This document shows positions 43,218-52,194 of a stretch of 64,000 nt of DNA, piece after piece (position 1 is the first letter of the stretch; the number at the start of each line of letters is the position of its first letter). Below the pieces are notes generated by a model that was not told the origin of the DNA, did not search any database, and saw only the letters and a list, made by a program, of their open reading frames with translations. The stretch spans positions 1 through 64,000 of the forward strand of contig NZ_JAEMHM010000015.1 of the NCBI RefSeq assembly GCF_016458275.1, in the 5' to 3' direction. A program made the translations under genes and the position numbers. The stretch is from Geomesophilobacter sediminis (GTDB taxonomy: Bacteria > Desulfobacterota > Desulfuromonadia > Geobacterales > Geobacteraceae).

Positions 43218-44648
43218 ATGAATTACACGAAAAGGCTCTTGGTACTACTGATGCTGCTGGCGATCGCTACCGTCTGGGGGGCCCCGGGCGCCTTCGCCAA
43301 GGATCCCGATCCCCGCGCCATGAAGTTCCCGCCGCTCGACTTCAAGGTCCCCAAGAGCGAACGGGTGCAGCTTAAAAACGGGATGGTGGTCTATCTCCTT
43401 GCCGACCACGAGCTCCCCATCGTCAACGTCACCGCCTACGTCGGCACCGGAGGGGTGTACGACCCCGCCGACAAGGTAGGGCTTGCCTCGCTGGTCGGGG
43501 CCACCCTGCGCAGCGGCGGCACCAAGCGGACTTCGGCCGACCAGCTCGACAAGGAACTGGAGTTCATGGCGTCGTCCATCGAGTCGGGCATCGATTCCGA
43601 CATCGGGAGCGTCAGCTGCGCGACGCTCACCCGCAACCTGGACCGGACCCTCGCCCTCTTCGCGCAGGTCCTGACCGAACCGGCCTTCGAGCCGGCCCGG
43701 GTGGAACTGGCCAGAAACCACGCCCTGGAAGGGATTCGGCGCCAAAACGACGATCCGAAGGCGGTCGGGGACCGGGAACTCAGGGAAGCGGTCTACCAGG
43801 GGCACCCGCTGGGACGGATCCCGACCCAGGCGTCGGTCAAGGCGGTCACCCGGGAGGACCTTCTCGCGTTCCAGAAGCGTTACTTCTTCCCGAAAAACAT
43901 CATCCTCGCGGTGGCGGGGGACTTCGACCGGGACAAGCTCCTGGCACGGCTGGACGAGCTTTTCGCGGCCTGGCCGAATGAGTCGACGGTCTTCCCGCAA
44001 ATCCCGCAACCCAGCGCACCGCTCATCCCGGAAGTGCTCCTGGTGCAAAAGGACGTGAACCAGTCGGTGATCCGGATGGGGCACCTGGGGATCGACAAGA
44101 GCGACCCGGATCTCTACGCCCTGCGGGTGATGGACCATATCCTCGGCGGCGGCTTCACCTCGCGGCTGACCCAGGAGATCCGCTCCAACCGCGGACTCGC
44201 CTACAACGTCTTCTCCTTCAACGACGTCGGCAGGCGCTTTACCGGGAGCTTCATCGCCGAGACCGAGACCAAGACCGAGAGCACCGCCAAGGTCGTCGGC
44301 CTCATGGAGTCGATCATCGCCGGGATGACCAAGGCGGAGGTGACCCCGCAGGAGCTCTCCCTGGCGAAGGACTCGATCATCAACTCATTCATCTTCGGGT
44401 TCGCCACGCCGATGGCGGTGGTGAACCAGCAGGCACGCCTGGAATACTACGGGTACCCGCCGGGATACCTGGACAACTACCGGGCCAACATCGCCAAGGT
44501 GACTGCCGCGGACGTTCTCAGGGCGGCGCGCAAGCACCTGCATCCCGAGGCGATGAAGGTCGTCGTGGTAGGCAACAGCAAGAAATTCGATGCCCCCCTC
44601 TCCCAGTTCGGGAAGGTGCGGGAAATTACCCTGGAATGCGTCAAATAG
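43218..44648 (+). CDS. M16 family peptidase-like protein, non-catalytic subunit
   Basis: The 476-residue product has a signal peptide (residues 1-27) and the full M16 fold, including GLAYNVFSF and the family beta strands. Where the zinc motif HxxEH should stand it reads VGLASLVGATL, so zinc ligands are missing. It is the inactive partner usual in bacterial M16B pairs and shapes the peptide chamber. The ribosome binding region (TTGACGAGGT) is repeated before both M16 genes. The gap between the two holds a GGGAGAGG-type palindrome at about 43149-43176. Confidence 0.9.
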   Translation: MNYTKRLLVLLMLLAIATVWGAPGAFAKDPDPRAMKFPPLDFKVPKSERVQLKNGMVVYLLADHELPIVNVTAYVGTGGVYDPADKVGLASLVGATLRSGGTKRTSADQLDKELEFMASSIESGIDSDIGSVSCATLTRNLDRTLALFAQVLTEPAFEPARVELARNHALEGIRRQNDDPKAVGDRELREAVYQGHPLGRIPTQASVKAVTREDLLAFQKRYFFPKNIILAVAGDFDRDKLLARLDELFAAWPNESTVFPQIPQPSAPLIPEVLLVQKDVNQSVIRMGHLGIDKSDPDLYALRVMDHILGGGFTSRLTQEIRSNRGLAYNVFSFNDVGRRFTGSFIAETETKTESTAKVVGLMESIIAGMTKAEVTPQELSLAKDSIINSFIFGFATPMAVVNQQARLEYYGYPPGYLDNYRANIAKVTAADVLRAARKHLHPEAMKVVVVGNSKKFDAPLSQFGKVREITLECVK

Positions 44649-44656
44649 GAGGTAGC

Positions 44657-44764
44657 ATGGCTACGTGGAAATGTAAGAGCTGCGGATTCACCAAGGAGGG
44701 TCGTTGCAAGCCCCAGAAATGTCCCCAGTGCCAGGAGAAAGGGAACTTCGAGAAGACCGAGTAG
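44657..44764 (+). CDS. RCKP-type rubredoxin-like mini-protein
   Basis: This 35-residue protein holds two cysteine pairs: CKSC near residues 6-9 and CPQC at 22-25, with RCKPQ between them. The pattern (WKCKSCGF...RCKPQKCPQC) is that of RCKP-type rubredoxin-like domains, which bind one iron or zinc. AGGAGGTAGC precedes the ATG, eight bases after the M16 stop, so it belongs to the same transcript. Its function is unknown. Confidence 0.85.
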   Translation: MATWKCKSCGFTKEGRCKPQKCPQCQEKGNFEKTE

Positions 44765-44797
44765 TCCCCTCCCCGGTATTTGTCAGATGCAATGCAA

Positions 44798-44826
44798 AAG
44801 GGCCCGAAAATCGGGCCCTTTTTTTG
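44798..44826 (+). terminator. Rho-independent terminator
   Basis: AAGGGCCCGA pairs with TCGGGCCCTT and is followed by seven T in total. It ends the M16/RCKP transcript. A GGGAGAGG/GGGTGAGG-type repeat fills 44836-44914. Confidence 0.92.
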
Positions 44827-44920
44827 TTCAGCTGGTCCCCCTCTCCCTCCGGGAGAGGGTCGGGGTGAGGGTAGCTTCTTCTGGTATGGCCCCCCTCACC
44901 CCAGGGGGCGAGGGAGCAAA

Positions 44921-45700
44921 CTACTCCCCGGTGAACACCGGACTCCGCTTCTCCAGAAACGCCTTGATCCCCTCGCCGTAATCCCTGCTGTCGTAGACGG
45001 TCCGGCGCAGCCCCTGCACCCTTTCGAAGGTGAGCGGGCTCATCGGGTGGGCGCTCGCCAAAAGCCGGATCTGCTCCTTGATGACCCCGATGCTCAAGGG
45101 GCTGTTTTTGGTGATCTTGCCGGCCATGTCGTAGGTGAACGCCTCCAGTTCCGACGACTCGATGAGGTGGTTCAAAAGCCCGGACTGGTATGCCCGGTCG
45201 GCACTCAAAGGCTCGGCGGTGAAGAACATCTCCTTGGCGATGTTCACCCCCATGATGTTGATGAAATGCAGGATCCCGGAGACGTTGTACGGCACCCCGA
45301 TCTTCGCCGGCGTCATGCAAAAGGAGGCCGTCTCGCAGCCGATCAGGATGTCGCAGCTCAAGGCAAGATCGCAGGCCCCGCCCCAGACGCTTCCTTCCAC
45401 CATCGCGATCACCGGGATCGGCAAGCTCTGCACCGAACGGAGCACCGTCACCAAGGGGTCGTTGTACGAAAGGGGATCGCGTCCCGGCTGGGGCAGCTCG
45501 TGCACGTCATGGCCGGCGGACCAGACCTTGGCCCCTTTTTGCGCCCGCAAAATGAGCACCCGCATCTTGCCCTTCTGCAGCGCGCTGATCGCCTGCAGCA
45601 CCTCGGTGATCAAAGCCTGACTCAACACGTTGCGCTGCTTCGGGTTGTTAAAAGTGATGGTGCCGACGTTGTCCAGCAACTGCGTCGTGATAAGCGACAT
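44921..45700 (-). CDS. scpB: Methylmalonyl-CoA decarboxylase (crotonase family)
   Basis: The 259-residue product closely follows the pattern of Escherichia coli ScpB/YgfG: KVWSAGHDVHELPQPGRDPL, MVEGSVWGGACDLALS, SFCMTPAKIGVPYN and a C-terminal RRTVYDSRDYGEGIKAFL. ScpB decarboxylates methylmalonyl-CoA to propionyl-CoA. The usual partners scpA (mutase) and scpC (CoA transferase) are not adjacent. GGAGATCGAG precedes the ATG. It is transcribed toward the M16 terminator. Confidence 0.9.
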   Translation of the reverse strand: MSLITTQLLDNVGTITFNNPKQRNVLSQALITEVLQAISALQKGKMRVLILRAQKGAKVWSAGHDVHELPQPGRDPLSYNDPLVTVLRSVQSLPIPVIAMVEGSVWGGACDLALSCDILIGCETASFCMTPAKIGVPYNVSGILHFINIMGVNIAKEMFFTAEPLSADRAYQSGLLNHLIESSELEAFTYDMAGKITKNSPLSIGVIKEQIRLLASAHPMSPLTFERVQGLRRTVYDSRDYGEGIKAFLEKRSPVFTGE

Positions 45701-45805
45701 CTCGATCTCCCTTTTCGCTGAAGTGGGGGCGGGGCCCGCGCCCTCTCATGATCGAGGACGAGCTATGAGTCTAACAGAATTATCTCAAAGCGCTTCCCGC
45801 ACCCC

Positions 45806-47446
45806 TTACCATTGCAGTGCCAGGATCATGTGCACCAACAGGATCTTCCCGATGGTGGAAACGGCGTAAACCGAGGCGTACCCCTGATCCGGCAGGTCGT
45901 TGCCGGTCTGGTCCTTGGCAAAGCCGAGCACCGCGATCTGGGTGTGCATCCCGGCAACCATCCCCGATACCAGGCTCATCGGGATCTTGAAGAGGCGGTG
46001 CCCGATCCAGAGCACGGAAAATGCGGTGACGGTGGTGAGGATGGCGCCCGCGACGAAGATGGAGATCCCGCCGCCCCGGCTCAAGGTGGAGACGAAGGTG
46101 TAGCCGGCCCGGGTGCCGATCCCGGCGAGGAAGAGGACCAGGCCGATCTGGCGCAAGGTCATGTTCGCGGCGTAGGGAAGGGTCCAGACCATCCCCCCGG
46201 TGCGCCCGAAGGTCCCCAGAATCAGCGCAACCACCAGCGGCCCGCCGGCAAAGCCGAGCTTCACGCTGCTCCCGCCCGGAAACGGAATCGGGATCAGACC
46301 GACGCACAGACCGATCACCAGTCCGAGACTGAAGGTCATGACGTCGACCTCGCTCACCTTCTTGTACGAATTCCCGAAAAAGGCCGCCACCTCTTTCATC
46401 TGGTTCTGGTGCGCCAGGACCCGGACCACGTCGCCCAGCTCCAGGACCGCTTCCTGGCTCGGGACGAACTCGTCGTCCCCCCGGCGCACGCTGGTGACCA
46501 CCTCGCCGAACCGGTCCCGCAAGTTGAGCTCCCGCATCGGCCGGCCGGTGACCTGGGGATTGGAGACGAAGATACGGCGGTAGGCATACTCGGAAGCGTC
46601 GACCCGCAGCTCCTTCCTCCGCTCCCCGACCGCCTGACCGACCTTCATCAGCTCCTCCCGGGTCCCGGTCACGATCACCAGGTCGTTGATCTTGAAGACC
46701 GTCTCGGGGGTGCAGACGAAGAAGCGGTCGCCCCGCTTGACCCGGCCGAACAGGACTTTCCAGCCATACGTCTCCCCCATCTCCTCGACGGTAGCCGATG
46801 CCGACTCCAGGCTGTGCACGCGGAAGGTGCACTGCACGGTGTCCTCCACCTCCTCGTTGGAAGGGTTGCGCAGCCGCTGCGCTTCCGCCCGGTAGTCGGT
46901 CTTCCAGAGACGCTGCGCCAGGCTGATGGCCAGGACCACGCCGATGACCCCGATCGGGTAGGTGACCGAGAAGCCGACCACCGGGTCGGCGAGGAGCTGT
47001 TCCAGCTGGTCCGCCGGCGCGGTCTGCTTGATGGTGTCGAGAATTCCCGCGAGCGCCGGGGAGGTAGTGAAGCTCCCGGCATACATCCCGGCGGCGACCC
47101 CGGCCGGCAGATGGAGGAATTTCTGGAAGCCCAAGCAGGCGGCGGCAGCCAGGATCAACGCCACCGCCACCAGGATGTTGTTGCGGATGCCGTCGCGGCG
47201 CAGCGAGCCGACAAAGGCAGGCCCGGCGGCAAGGCCGACCGTGTAGACGAAGAGCGCCTGCCCGAGCACGTAGACGATCTCCGGCGCCTTCAGATCGCGG
47301 TGCAGCGAACCGATGGCGATCCCGACAAAGAGGACCGCCCCGACCCCGAGGCTGATGCCGTAGACCTTTACCTTGCCCAGCGGGTAACCGATGGCAGCGA
47401 CAATGAAGAGGAGGAGCAGGGGATTTTCGATCAGGAGCTTGAGCAT
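45806..47446 (-). CDS. AspT/YidE-type transporter with two RCK_C domains
   Basis: The 546-residue inner-membrane protein has two blocks of about five helices (about 1-175 and 365-546), each containing the duplicated antiporter motif (AGMYAGSFTTSPAL and GMVAGMHTQIAVLGFAK). Two TrkA-C-like regulatory domains lie between them in the cytoplasm (about 200-280 and 285-360). This is the aspartate:alanine exchanger/YidE family; the substrate is unknown. The ATG at 47446 has AAGG nine bases upstream. Confidence 0.88.
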   Translation of the reverse strand: MLKLLIENPLLLLFIVAAIGYPLGKVKVYGISLGVGAVLFVGIAIGSLHRDLKAPEIVYVLGQALFVYTVGLAAGPAFVGSLRRDGIRNNILVAVALILAAAACLGFQKFLHLPAGVAAGMYAGSFTTSPALAGILDTIKQTAPADQLEQLLADPVVGFSVTYPIGVIGVVLAISLAQRLWKTDYRAEAQRLRNPSNEEVEDTVQCTFRVHSLESASATVEEMGETYGWKVLFGRVKRGDRFFVCTPETVFKINDLVIVTGTREELMKVGQAVGERRKELRVDASEYAYRRIFVSNPQVTGRPMRELNLRDRFGEVVTSVRRGDDEFVPSQEAVLELGDVVRVLAHQNQMKEVAAFFGNSYKKVSEVDVMTFSLGLVIGLCVGLIPIPFPGGSSVKLGFAGGPLVVALILGTFGRTGGMVWTLPYAANMTLRQIGLVLFLAGIGTRAGYTFVSTLSRGGGISIFVAGAILTTVTAFSVLWIGHRLFKIPMSLVSGMVAGMHTQIAVLGFAKDQTGNDLPDQGYASVYAVSTIGKILLVHMILALQW

Positions 47447-47645
47447 GTCGTTCACCTTTGTGTTCCGGGGAAAAAGTGGGGGAAACCTGCGGGAGAAAAC
47501 ATGACGCGCTCTGCGGGAAAGACGTATGAAAAGGAACGGGAGAGGATTAGGAATTTCTCAACGAAGGGAGAAGTGTACCAGTAAGCCGGGGGGGCGCAAA
47601 CGGAAGGAGATCGGTCGGAAGAGGCGGGTCGAAACGGCAAGGGAA

Positions 47646-47697
47646 CTGTGGGAGCGCCTTTCCAGGCGCGAACCGCCGAAGGCGGCAACCACGGGCG
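47646..47697. repeat. REP element, left and central parts
   Basis: CTGTGGGAGCGCCTTTCCAG followed by GCGCG and the inner stem CCGCCGAAGGCGG; the right arm is missing. Confidence 0.85.
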
Positions 47698-47750
47698 TGA
47701 ACCATCGCCCTGGAAGGTTACTCTTGCATAACTGGCGGGGGAGCACGTTA

Positions 47751-47836
47751 CTGTGGGAGCGCCTTTCCAGGCGCGATCCGCCGAAGGCGGCAACAAAAGG
47801 CTGCGGTTATTCGCGCCAGGAAGGGCGCTCCCACAG
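47751..47836. repeat. Full-length REP element
   Basis: Bounded by CTGTGGGAGCGCC and GGCGCTCCCACAG with all three internal hairpins. It is almost identical to the copy at 6757. Confidence 0.9.
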
Positions 47837-47916
47837 AGTAGGCGGCAATGAAGCAGTTCGAGGGGGAAGAGAACCGGTCGCGGCAGGAATGTCGCACCTG
47901 CCCGAGGACTTGAGGT

Positions 47917-48621
47917 TTACGGCGCCCCTTGCAGCAAGACAAGCGGCAGGACCTGGTACCCATCCAGCTTGGCAATGAGGGTATCGGGCTCGATCGGGTG
48001 ATTCACCTCCGGGTCCTCGAAGGTGATCTTCACCTCTCCTCCCTTGCCGTCATGGATCTCCATCTTCTCCGGGAAAGGGACCCCGTCCACCATCCGGTAA
48101 TCGCGATAGATGACCTCCTCACCCTCGGGGGCCACCTTGCGCTGTACCAGACCGTTGTCCATGAAAAAGATCCGTTCCCGCCCGAACTCCTCGCTTTCCA
48201 TTTCCCGGGCCCCGAGCGAGGGACCGGGCACCGGGGGGCGCGCCAGCACCCAACGCATCAGTCGCAAGGTGGCGAGATAATCCCCGGGGGGGAGCTCGGT
48301 GACCCTCCCGGCGTAGGCGGTTTTCTTGTCGGGGACCAGACAGGTCAACCGGTCGTCATCCATGAAGAGCTCGAACACGGTCGACCCGAACGGAGCCAGA
48401 AAAACGACGTGGAGCCGGTTCGGGCGCTGGAAGAGCAGGAAGCCGTGCGCGCTGCCGCTGTGCCCCCGCCCCTTGGCGCTGACCGCTACCGACGACGAGA
48501 GCGTGTCGACGCTGGCCCCCGGAATGACCTTTACCGGCGGCGGCGCCGTGACGCACCCCCCCAAAAACAGCAGCAGCGCGGCGATGCCCCAGAGGAAGCG
48601 TTTGCCTTGCCGAAGCGCCAT
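47917..48621 (-). CDS. Outer-membrane lipoprotein, LolB/DUF4292-like
   Basis: The 234-residue product has a lipoprotein signal ending LLLFLGGC, with the lipidated cysteine near residue 23. The mature part resembles the LolA/LolB-like half-barrel (GFLLFQRPNRLHVVFLAPFGSTVFELFMDD, given as two segments at about 60-95) followed by MRWVLARPP and YRMVDGVPFPEKMEI. Such proteins bind lipoproteins or lipids; the exact role is unknown. Its ATG overlaps the stop of the amylase-like gene (ATGA), and GGAGG precedes it, so the two are translationally coupled. Confidence 0.75.
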   Translation of the reverse strand: MALRQGKRFLWGIAALLLFLGGCVTAPPPVKVIPGASVDTLSSSVAVSAKGRGHSGSAHGFLLFQRPNRLHVVFLAPFGSTVFELFMDDDRLTCLVPDKKTAYAGRVTELPPGDYLATLRLMRWVLARPPVPGPSLGAREMESEEFGRERIFFMDNGLVQRKVAPEGEEVIYRDYRMVDGVPFPEKMEIHDGKGGEVKITFEDPEVNHPIEPDTLIAKLDGYQVLPLVLLQGAP

Positions 48622-51600
48622 CAAGCCATTTCCTCCACCAGGGAGAGGAACTGATCCAACCGGTACCCGGCCGCCTCGGCCGTTTCCAGGAGCGCTCCGG
48701 CCAGCTTCCCGGCCGCCTCCGGCTCCTCGGGAGGAGCCGCAAACGGTGCGATCGCGGCAAGCCAGGAGAAGAGGAGCTGGAACTGCTCCTTGACGAACCA
48801 GGTTACCCCGCCGCTTTCGTGGAGTCCGACGAAGGTGGCGACCTTCTCGTTGTCCAGGAGAAGCTGGCAACCAGCGGCCGTCCCCTTCTCGCGCACCACG
48901 GCCCAAAACTCCTCCGACTCCAGCAGCAGCGCCAGGAGCTCGCCCCATCCCTTGGGGGGAAGAACCGGGGGGAGTTCCGGCTCGGCGGCCGCCAAAGCCG
49001 CGAAGCTTTCCACCACCGGCCGGATCAGGCCGTACTGTTCGCAAAGTTCCGCCGAGGTCATCTCCTTGAGCTCCCCGAGCCGGTGCAGCGCAAGATAGCT
49101 GCAGAGCAGGAGCCAGCCGTTGGGGTTCTTCACGAACTCCGGAGCAACGTGGCGCAGGGCCTGCTCCATCTCCCAACCAAAGGTCGCCAGGAGGGCGCGC
49201 TGCGCCTTTTCTTTCGACTGCGGGGCCGCGGCGCGGTAGAAACCGGCCAAAAGCGGCTCCAGCGGAGGCATGAGTGCCTCGGTTCCCTCGGCGAGGTTCT
49301 CCGCACCGACCCGGGTCACCTTTTCCAGCAAGATCCGCAGCTGGTCGTTGACCGCACGGTAACGGACCTGCTTCACCTCCTCGTCGAGGCATTCCACCCC
49401 GCAACCGTTGAGCTGGTAGCAGACCGCGCCGAAGGTGCCGTACTCGTCGTCCCACAGCTCGCGGAAGTCCAGGAAGGCATGGTAGTCGTAGGCATGAAGC
49501 TCCACGTAGAGCCCCTTTTCGCAGAGGTCGCGCCCGTTGCGGAGGTACTCAAGCCCGGTGGCATAGTCGCGGAAGCTGTAGTAATGGCGCCCGTCGTCGA
49601 GGAAGCCGAGCGCCTCGCCGAGGGTCTTGCGAACCAGGTGGCTGCCGCCGTTTCCGTCCTTTTTGGCAATGGCCGAGGAGTCCCGGATCCAGCCGGAGGT
49701 CGACCCGAAGCGGTTGTGATAGAAGATGATGCCGCGGTCGCCTCCGGCGCGGTTGGAGTAGGCGAATACGTTTTCGTCGACGTGGCCGCCGCTGTAGAAA
49801 TCGTAGAGGACGAACTGGTCGCTCCCCGAGAAGAGGTAGCGCCGGCGCATCAGCGGGAAGATCTGCGCCTCGTGGCGCGCCACCAGGTGCTCGTCCACCG
49901 GCTCTTCCCACATCGCCCGGCGGTATTCCATCCCGTACTTCTCGTGGAAACCCTCGATCTGCCCGTGACCGAACATCGGGAGGCCCGGCATGGTCACCAA
50001 CAGGACCGAGGCGCCGAAGTACTTCCCTTCCTTGCCGAACTGCTCCACCGCGGTCCGCTCGTCCGGATTGTTCATGAAGTTGACGAAGCGCTTGAGGATT
50101 TCCGGATCGAACTCCAGGACGTTCTTGATGGTCTGCCGGTACTTGGCGTTCTCCTCCATTTTCAGCATGTTCATGAAGGCGCTGTTGTAGACCCGGTGCA
50201 TCCCGAGGGTCCGCACAAAGTACCCTTCCATGAGCCAGAAGGCCTCGGCAAGGAGCAGGGTGTCCGGCGCCTCGACCGCCACCCGGTCCACCACCTCGCG
50301 CCAGAATTCCACCGGGAAGACCTCGTCGAAGCTGGGGCGGTCCAAGCCGTGTTCGGCGCGGGACGGGACGCCGCCGGAATGCCCGGGAAGCGGAAACCAC
50401 AGCCTCTGGTAGTGCTTTTTGGCCAGGGTCATCGCGGCATCGAAGCGGATGATCGGGAACTGGCGTGCAACGTGGAGAATGGTCTGGATGACCGCCTCGC
50501 GCACCTCGGGCATCAGGTAGTTGAGCTGCGCGGTGTCGTTCCAGGGGGTGCTGGTCCCGTCGTTGCCGTGGTAGATGTAGCGGACCCGGCCGGAGTTCCG
50601 GTCCAGGTGCTTGAAGACGACCGCGGCGTCGCGCTTGTCCCAGTAGCCGTCCTCGATGAAAAGGCCCAGGCTACCGTCCTCGGAGAGATCGGGGCCGTTG
50701 TACTGATAGGAAGGGTACGGCGGGTAGTCGAGCTGGATGAACCAGTCCGGATGCTCCCGGACCCATTTCGAATACAGCCCGGTGTGGTTGGGGACCATGT
50801 CGCTCGCCAGCCGGATGCCGCGTGCGGCGCAGCGGGCCTTGAGGTTCTGGAGCGCCTCCTCGCCCCCCAGATCCCAGGCGATCACGTAGTCGTAGAGGGA
50901 ATACGCCGAGGAGATCGCCTCGTAGTTGCCGCCGATCCGCTTGATCTTCTGGGAGGCCGGCGAGCGTTCCCAGATCCCGATCAGCCACAGACCGCTAAAG
51001 CCCCAGCGGGCGAGCCGGTCCAGCTCCTGGTCCGGGATCTGGTCCAGGCGGTGGATCTCGATCCCGTAGCTCCGCGACAGCTGCCCGAGCCAGACGTAGA
51101 CCATCTTGGCGATCATCACCACGTTGGCCATCCAGTCGGCGTCGCGGGAGAAACGCTCGTACTCGGGGTAGTCGTGGCCGCCGAAGGGGCCGAGCCCCTG
51201 GCGCCCGAACTCCAACACCTGCGGTTTGCCGGGACCGCCGAAAAACATCCGCCACTCCTCCTTGGCAACTTCCAAGGCGGTGAGGAGTTCCGAGAGGAGG
51301 TCGGGGGGGAGGATGGCGGACCAGTTGTCCTTGATGTACTGGATCTGGCCCGGCAGGGAATGCGGGGACGCCTCGATGGGGGCACGCAACAGCTTGGAAA
51401 GCGGAAGATCGAGCGGCACGAAGGGAGGCGCCTGGGCCAGGAGCTTGTCGAAGGCCCCCATCACCTGGAGAAAAGGGGCCTTCTCGGCCAGTTCCCGGTC
51501 GTCGAAGATACGGCGGAAGCCATCCAGGGCGCGGTTTTCGCCGCCGATCTTCAGCAGATAGCTTTCTGACGCAAGGAGCATCCGCCGGCTCTGGCCGGCA

Positions 51601-52016
51601 TCGTCCCCAGCGAGAAACCCCTGCGGGGTCTCTCTCCCCAGCACCATTTCGGTGCCGGGAAAGAGCTCGGCAAAGCTTTTGAGCAGCCGCTCGGCGTCAC
51701 CGGAAAAGCCCGGGTAGCCGGCATCGGCCATGAGGCGGGCAAGGAGCCCCGGCTGCTGGGTTTGAAAGTAGCTCCCGAGCAGGTAGCGGTAGATCCGGTT
51801 CAGCATCGCGTAAAGGTGAATCAGTCCCGGCTGGTAGTCGCTGCCGGGGGTGGGATCGACTTCCTTGAGCCGCTTTACCAGGCGCCGCGCGAACACGATG
51901 CCGGGCACCCCCCTGGTCTCCTCGAGGATCTCCTTCAGCTGGACCTTCTCACCGCAGGCCTGGGTAATCTGAATGCCGAACGGGAAATAGGCCGCCTTGT
52001 CTAACCTCTGTTCCAT
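48621..52016 (-). CDS. Very large alpha-amylase family protein (GH13-like)
   Basis: The 1131-residue cytoplasmic protein has about 340 residues of mostly helical N-terminal sequence of no recognised family. A GH13 barrel follows (about 350-800), with SDMVPNHTG as region I, catalytic nucleophile aspartate in IIRFDAAMTL and acid/base glutamate in LLAEAFWLMEG. The usual HD of region IV appears as NNPDE. A C-terminal helical part of about 300 residues completes it. It probably acts on glycogen-like or maltodextrin glucans, but the variant region IV leaves activity uncertain. AGAGGTG precedes the ATG at 52016. Confidence 0.82.
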   Translation of the reverse strand: MEQRLDKAAYFPFGIQITQACGEKVQLKEILEETRGVPGIVFARRLVKRLKEVDPTPGSDYQPGLIHLYAMLNRIYRYLLGSYFQTQQPGLLARLMADAGYPGFSGDAERLLKSFAELFPGTEMVLGRETPQGFLAGDDAGQSRRMLLASESYLLKIGGENRALDGFRRIFDDRELAEKAPFLQVMGAFDKLLAQAPPFVPLDLPLSKLLRAPIEASPHSLPGQIQYIKDNWSAILPPDLLSELLTALEVAKEEWRMFFGGPGKPQVLEFGRQGLGPFGGHDYPEYERFSRDADWMANVVMIAKMVYVWLGQLSRSYGIEIHRLDQIPDQELDRLARWGFSGLWLIGIWERSPASQKIKRIGGNYEAISSAYSLYDYVIAWDLGGEEALQNLKARCAARGIRLASDMVPNHTGLYSKWVREHPDWFIQLDYPPYPSYQYNGPDLSEDGSLGLFIEDGYWDKRDAAVVFKHLDRNSGRVRYIYHGNDGTSTPWNDTAQLNYLMPEVREAVIQTILHVARQFPIIRFDAAMTLAKKHYQRLWFPLPGHSGGVPSRAEHGLDRPSFDEVFPVEFWREVVDRVAVEAPDTLLLAEAFWLMEGYFVRTLGMHRVYNSAFMNMLKMEENAKYRQTIKNVLEFDPEILKRFVNFMNNPDERTAVEQFGKEGKYFGASVLLVTMPGLPMFGHGQIEGFHEKYGMEYRRAMWEEPVDEHLVARHEAQIFPLMRRRYLFSGSDQFVLYDFYSGGHVDENVFAYSNRAGGDRGIIFYHNRFGSTSGWIRDSSAIAKKDGNGGSHLVRKTLGEALGFLDDGRHYYSFRDYATGLEYLRNGRDLCEKGLYVELHAYDYHAFLDFRELWDDEYGTFGAVCYQLNGCGVECLDEEVKQVRYRAVNDQLRILLEKVTRVGAENLAEGTEALMPPLEPLLAGFYRAAAPQSKEKAQRALLATFGWEMEQALRHVAPEFVKNPNGWLLLCSYLALHRLGELKEMTSAELCEQYGLIRPVVESFAALAAAEPELPPVLPPKGWGELLALLLESEEFWAVVREKGTAAGCQLLLDNEKVATFVGLHESGGVTWFVKEQFQLLFSWLAAIAPFAAPPEEPEAAGKLAGALLETAEAAGYRLDQFLSLVEEMA

Positions 52017-52070
52017 GAAGCACCTCTCAAGAAGATTTATGCCCCACCCTACCAGGCACCTAGGCCGCCT

Positions 52071-52099
52071 ATCATACAATGGAATGCCCCGGCTGTCTC
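52071..52099 (-). promoter_or_regulatory. Candidate promoter for the amylase-like gene
   Basis: On the minus strand GAGACA (52094-52099) and TATGAT (52071-52076) are 17 bases apart, 55 bases upstream of the start. Confidence 0.45.
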
Positions 52100-52194
52100 T
52101 AAAAAAGTTATTATTAAATATACTTCAGGCAAATCCATCCTCTAACTGAGTCAGTCCGCTTAGGAATTGACCTTTGAGGGTGAATCAAGGTAAT

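Larger units (their letters stand above)
47447..47916. other. Intergenic region with two REP copies
   Basis: No gene is supported. It contains a partial REP (47646-47697), a full REP (47751-47836) and a variant palindrome fragment (GTCGCGGCAGGAATGTCGC, about 47877-47895). The bases before the first REP show no clear promoter for the transporter. Confidence 0.65.
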
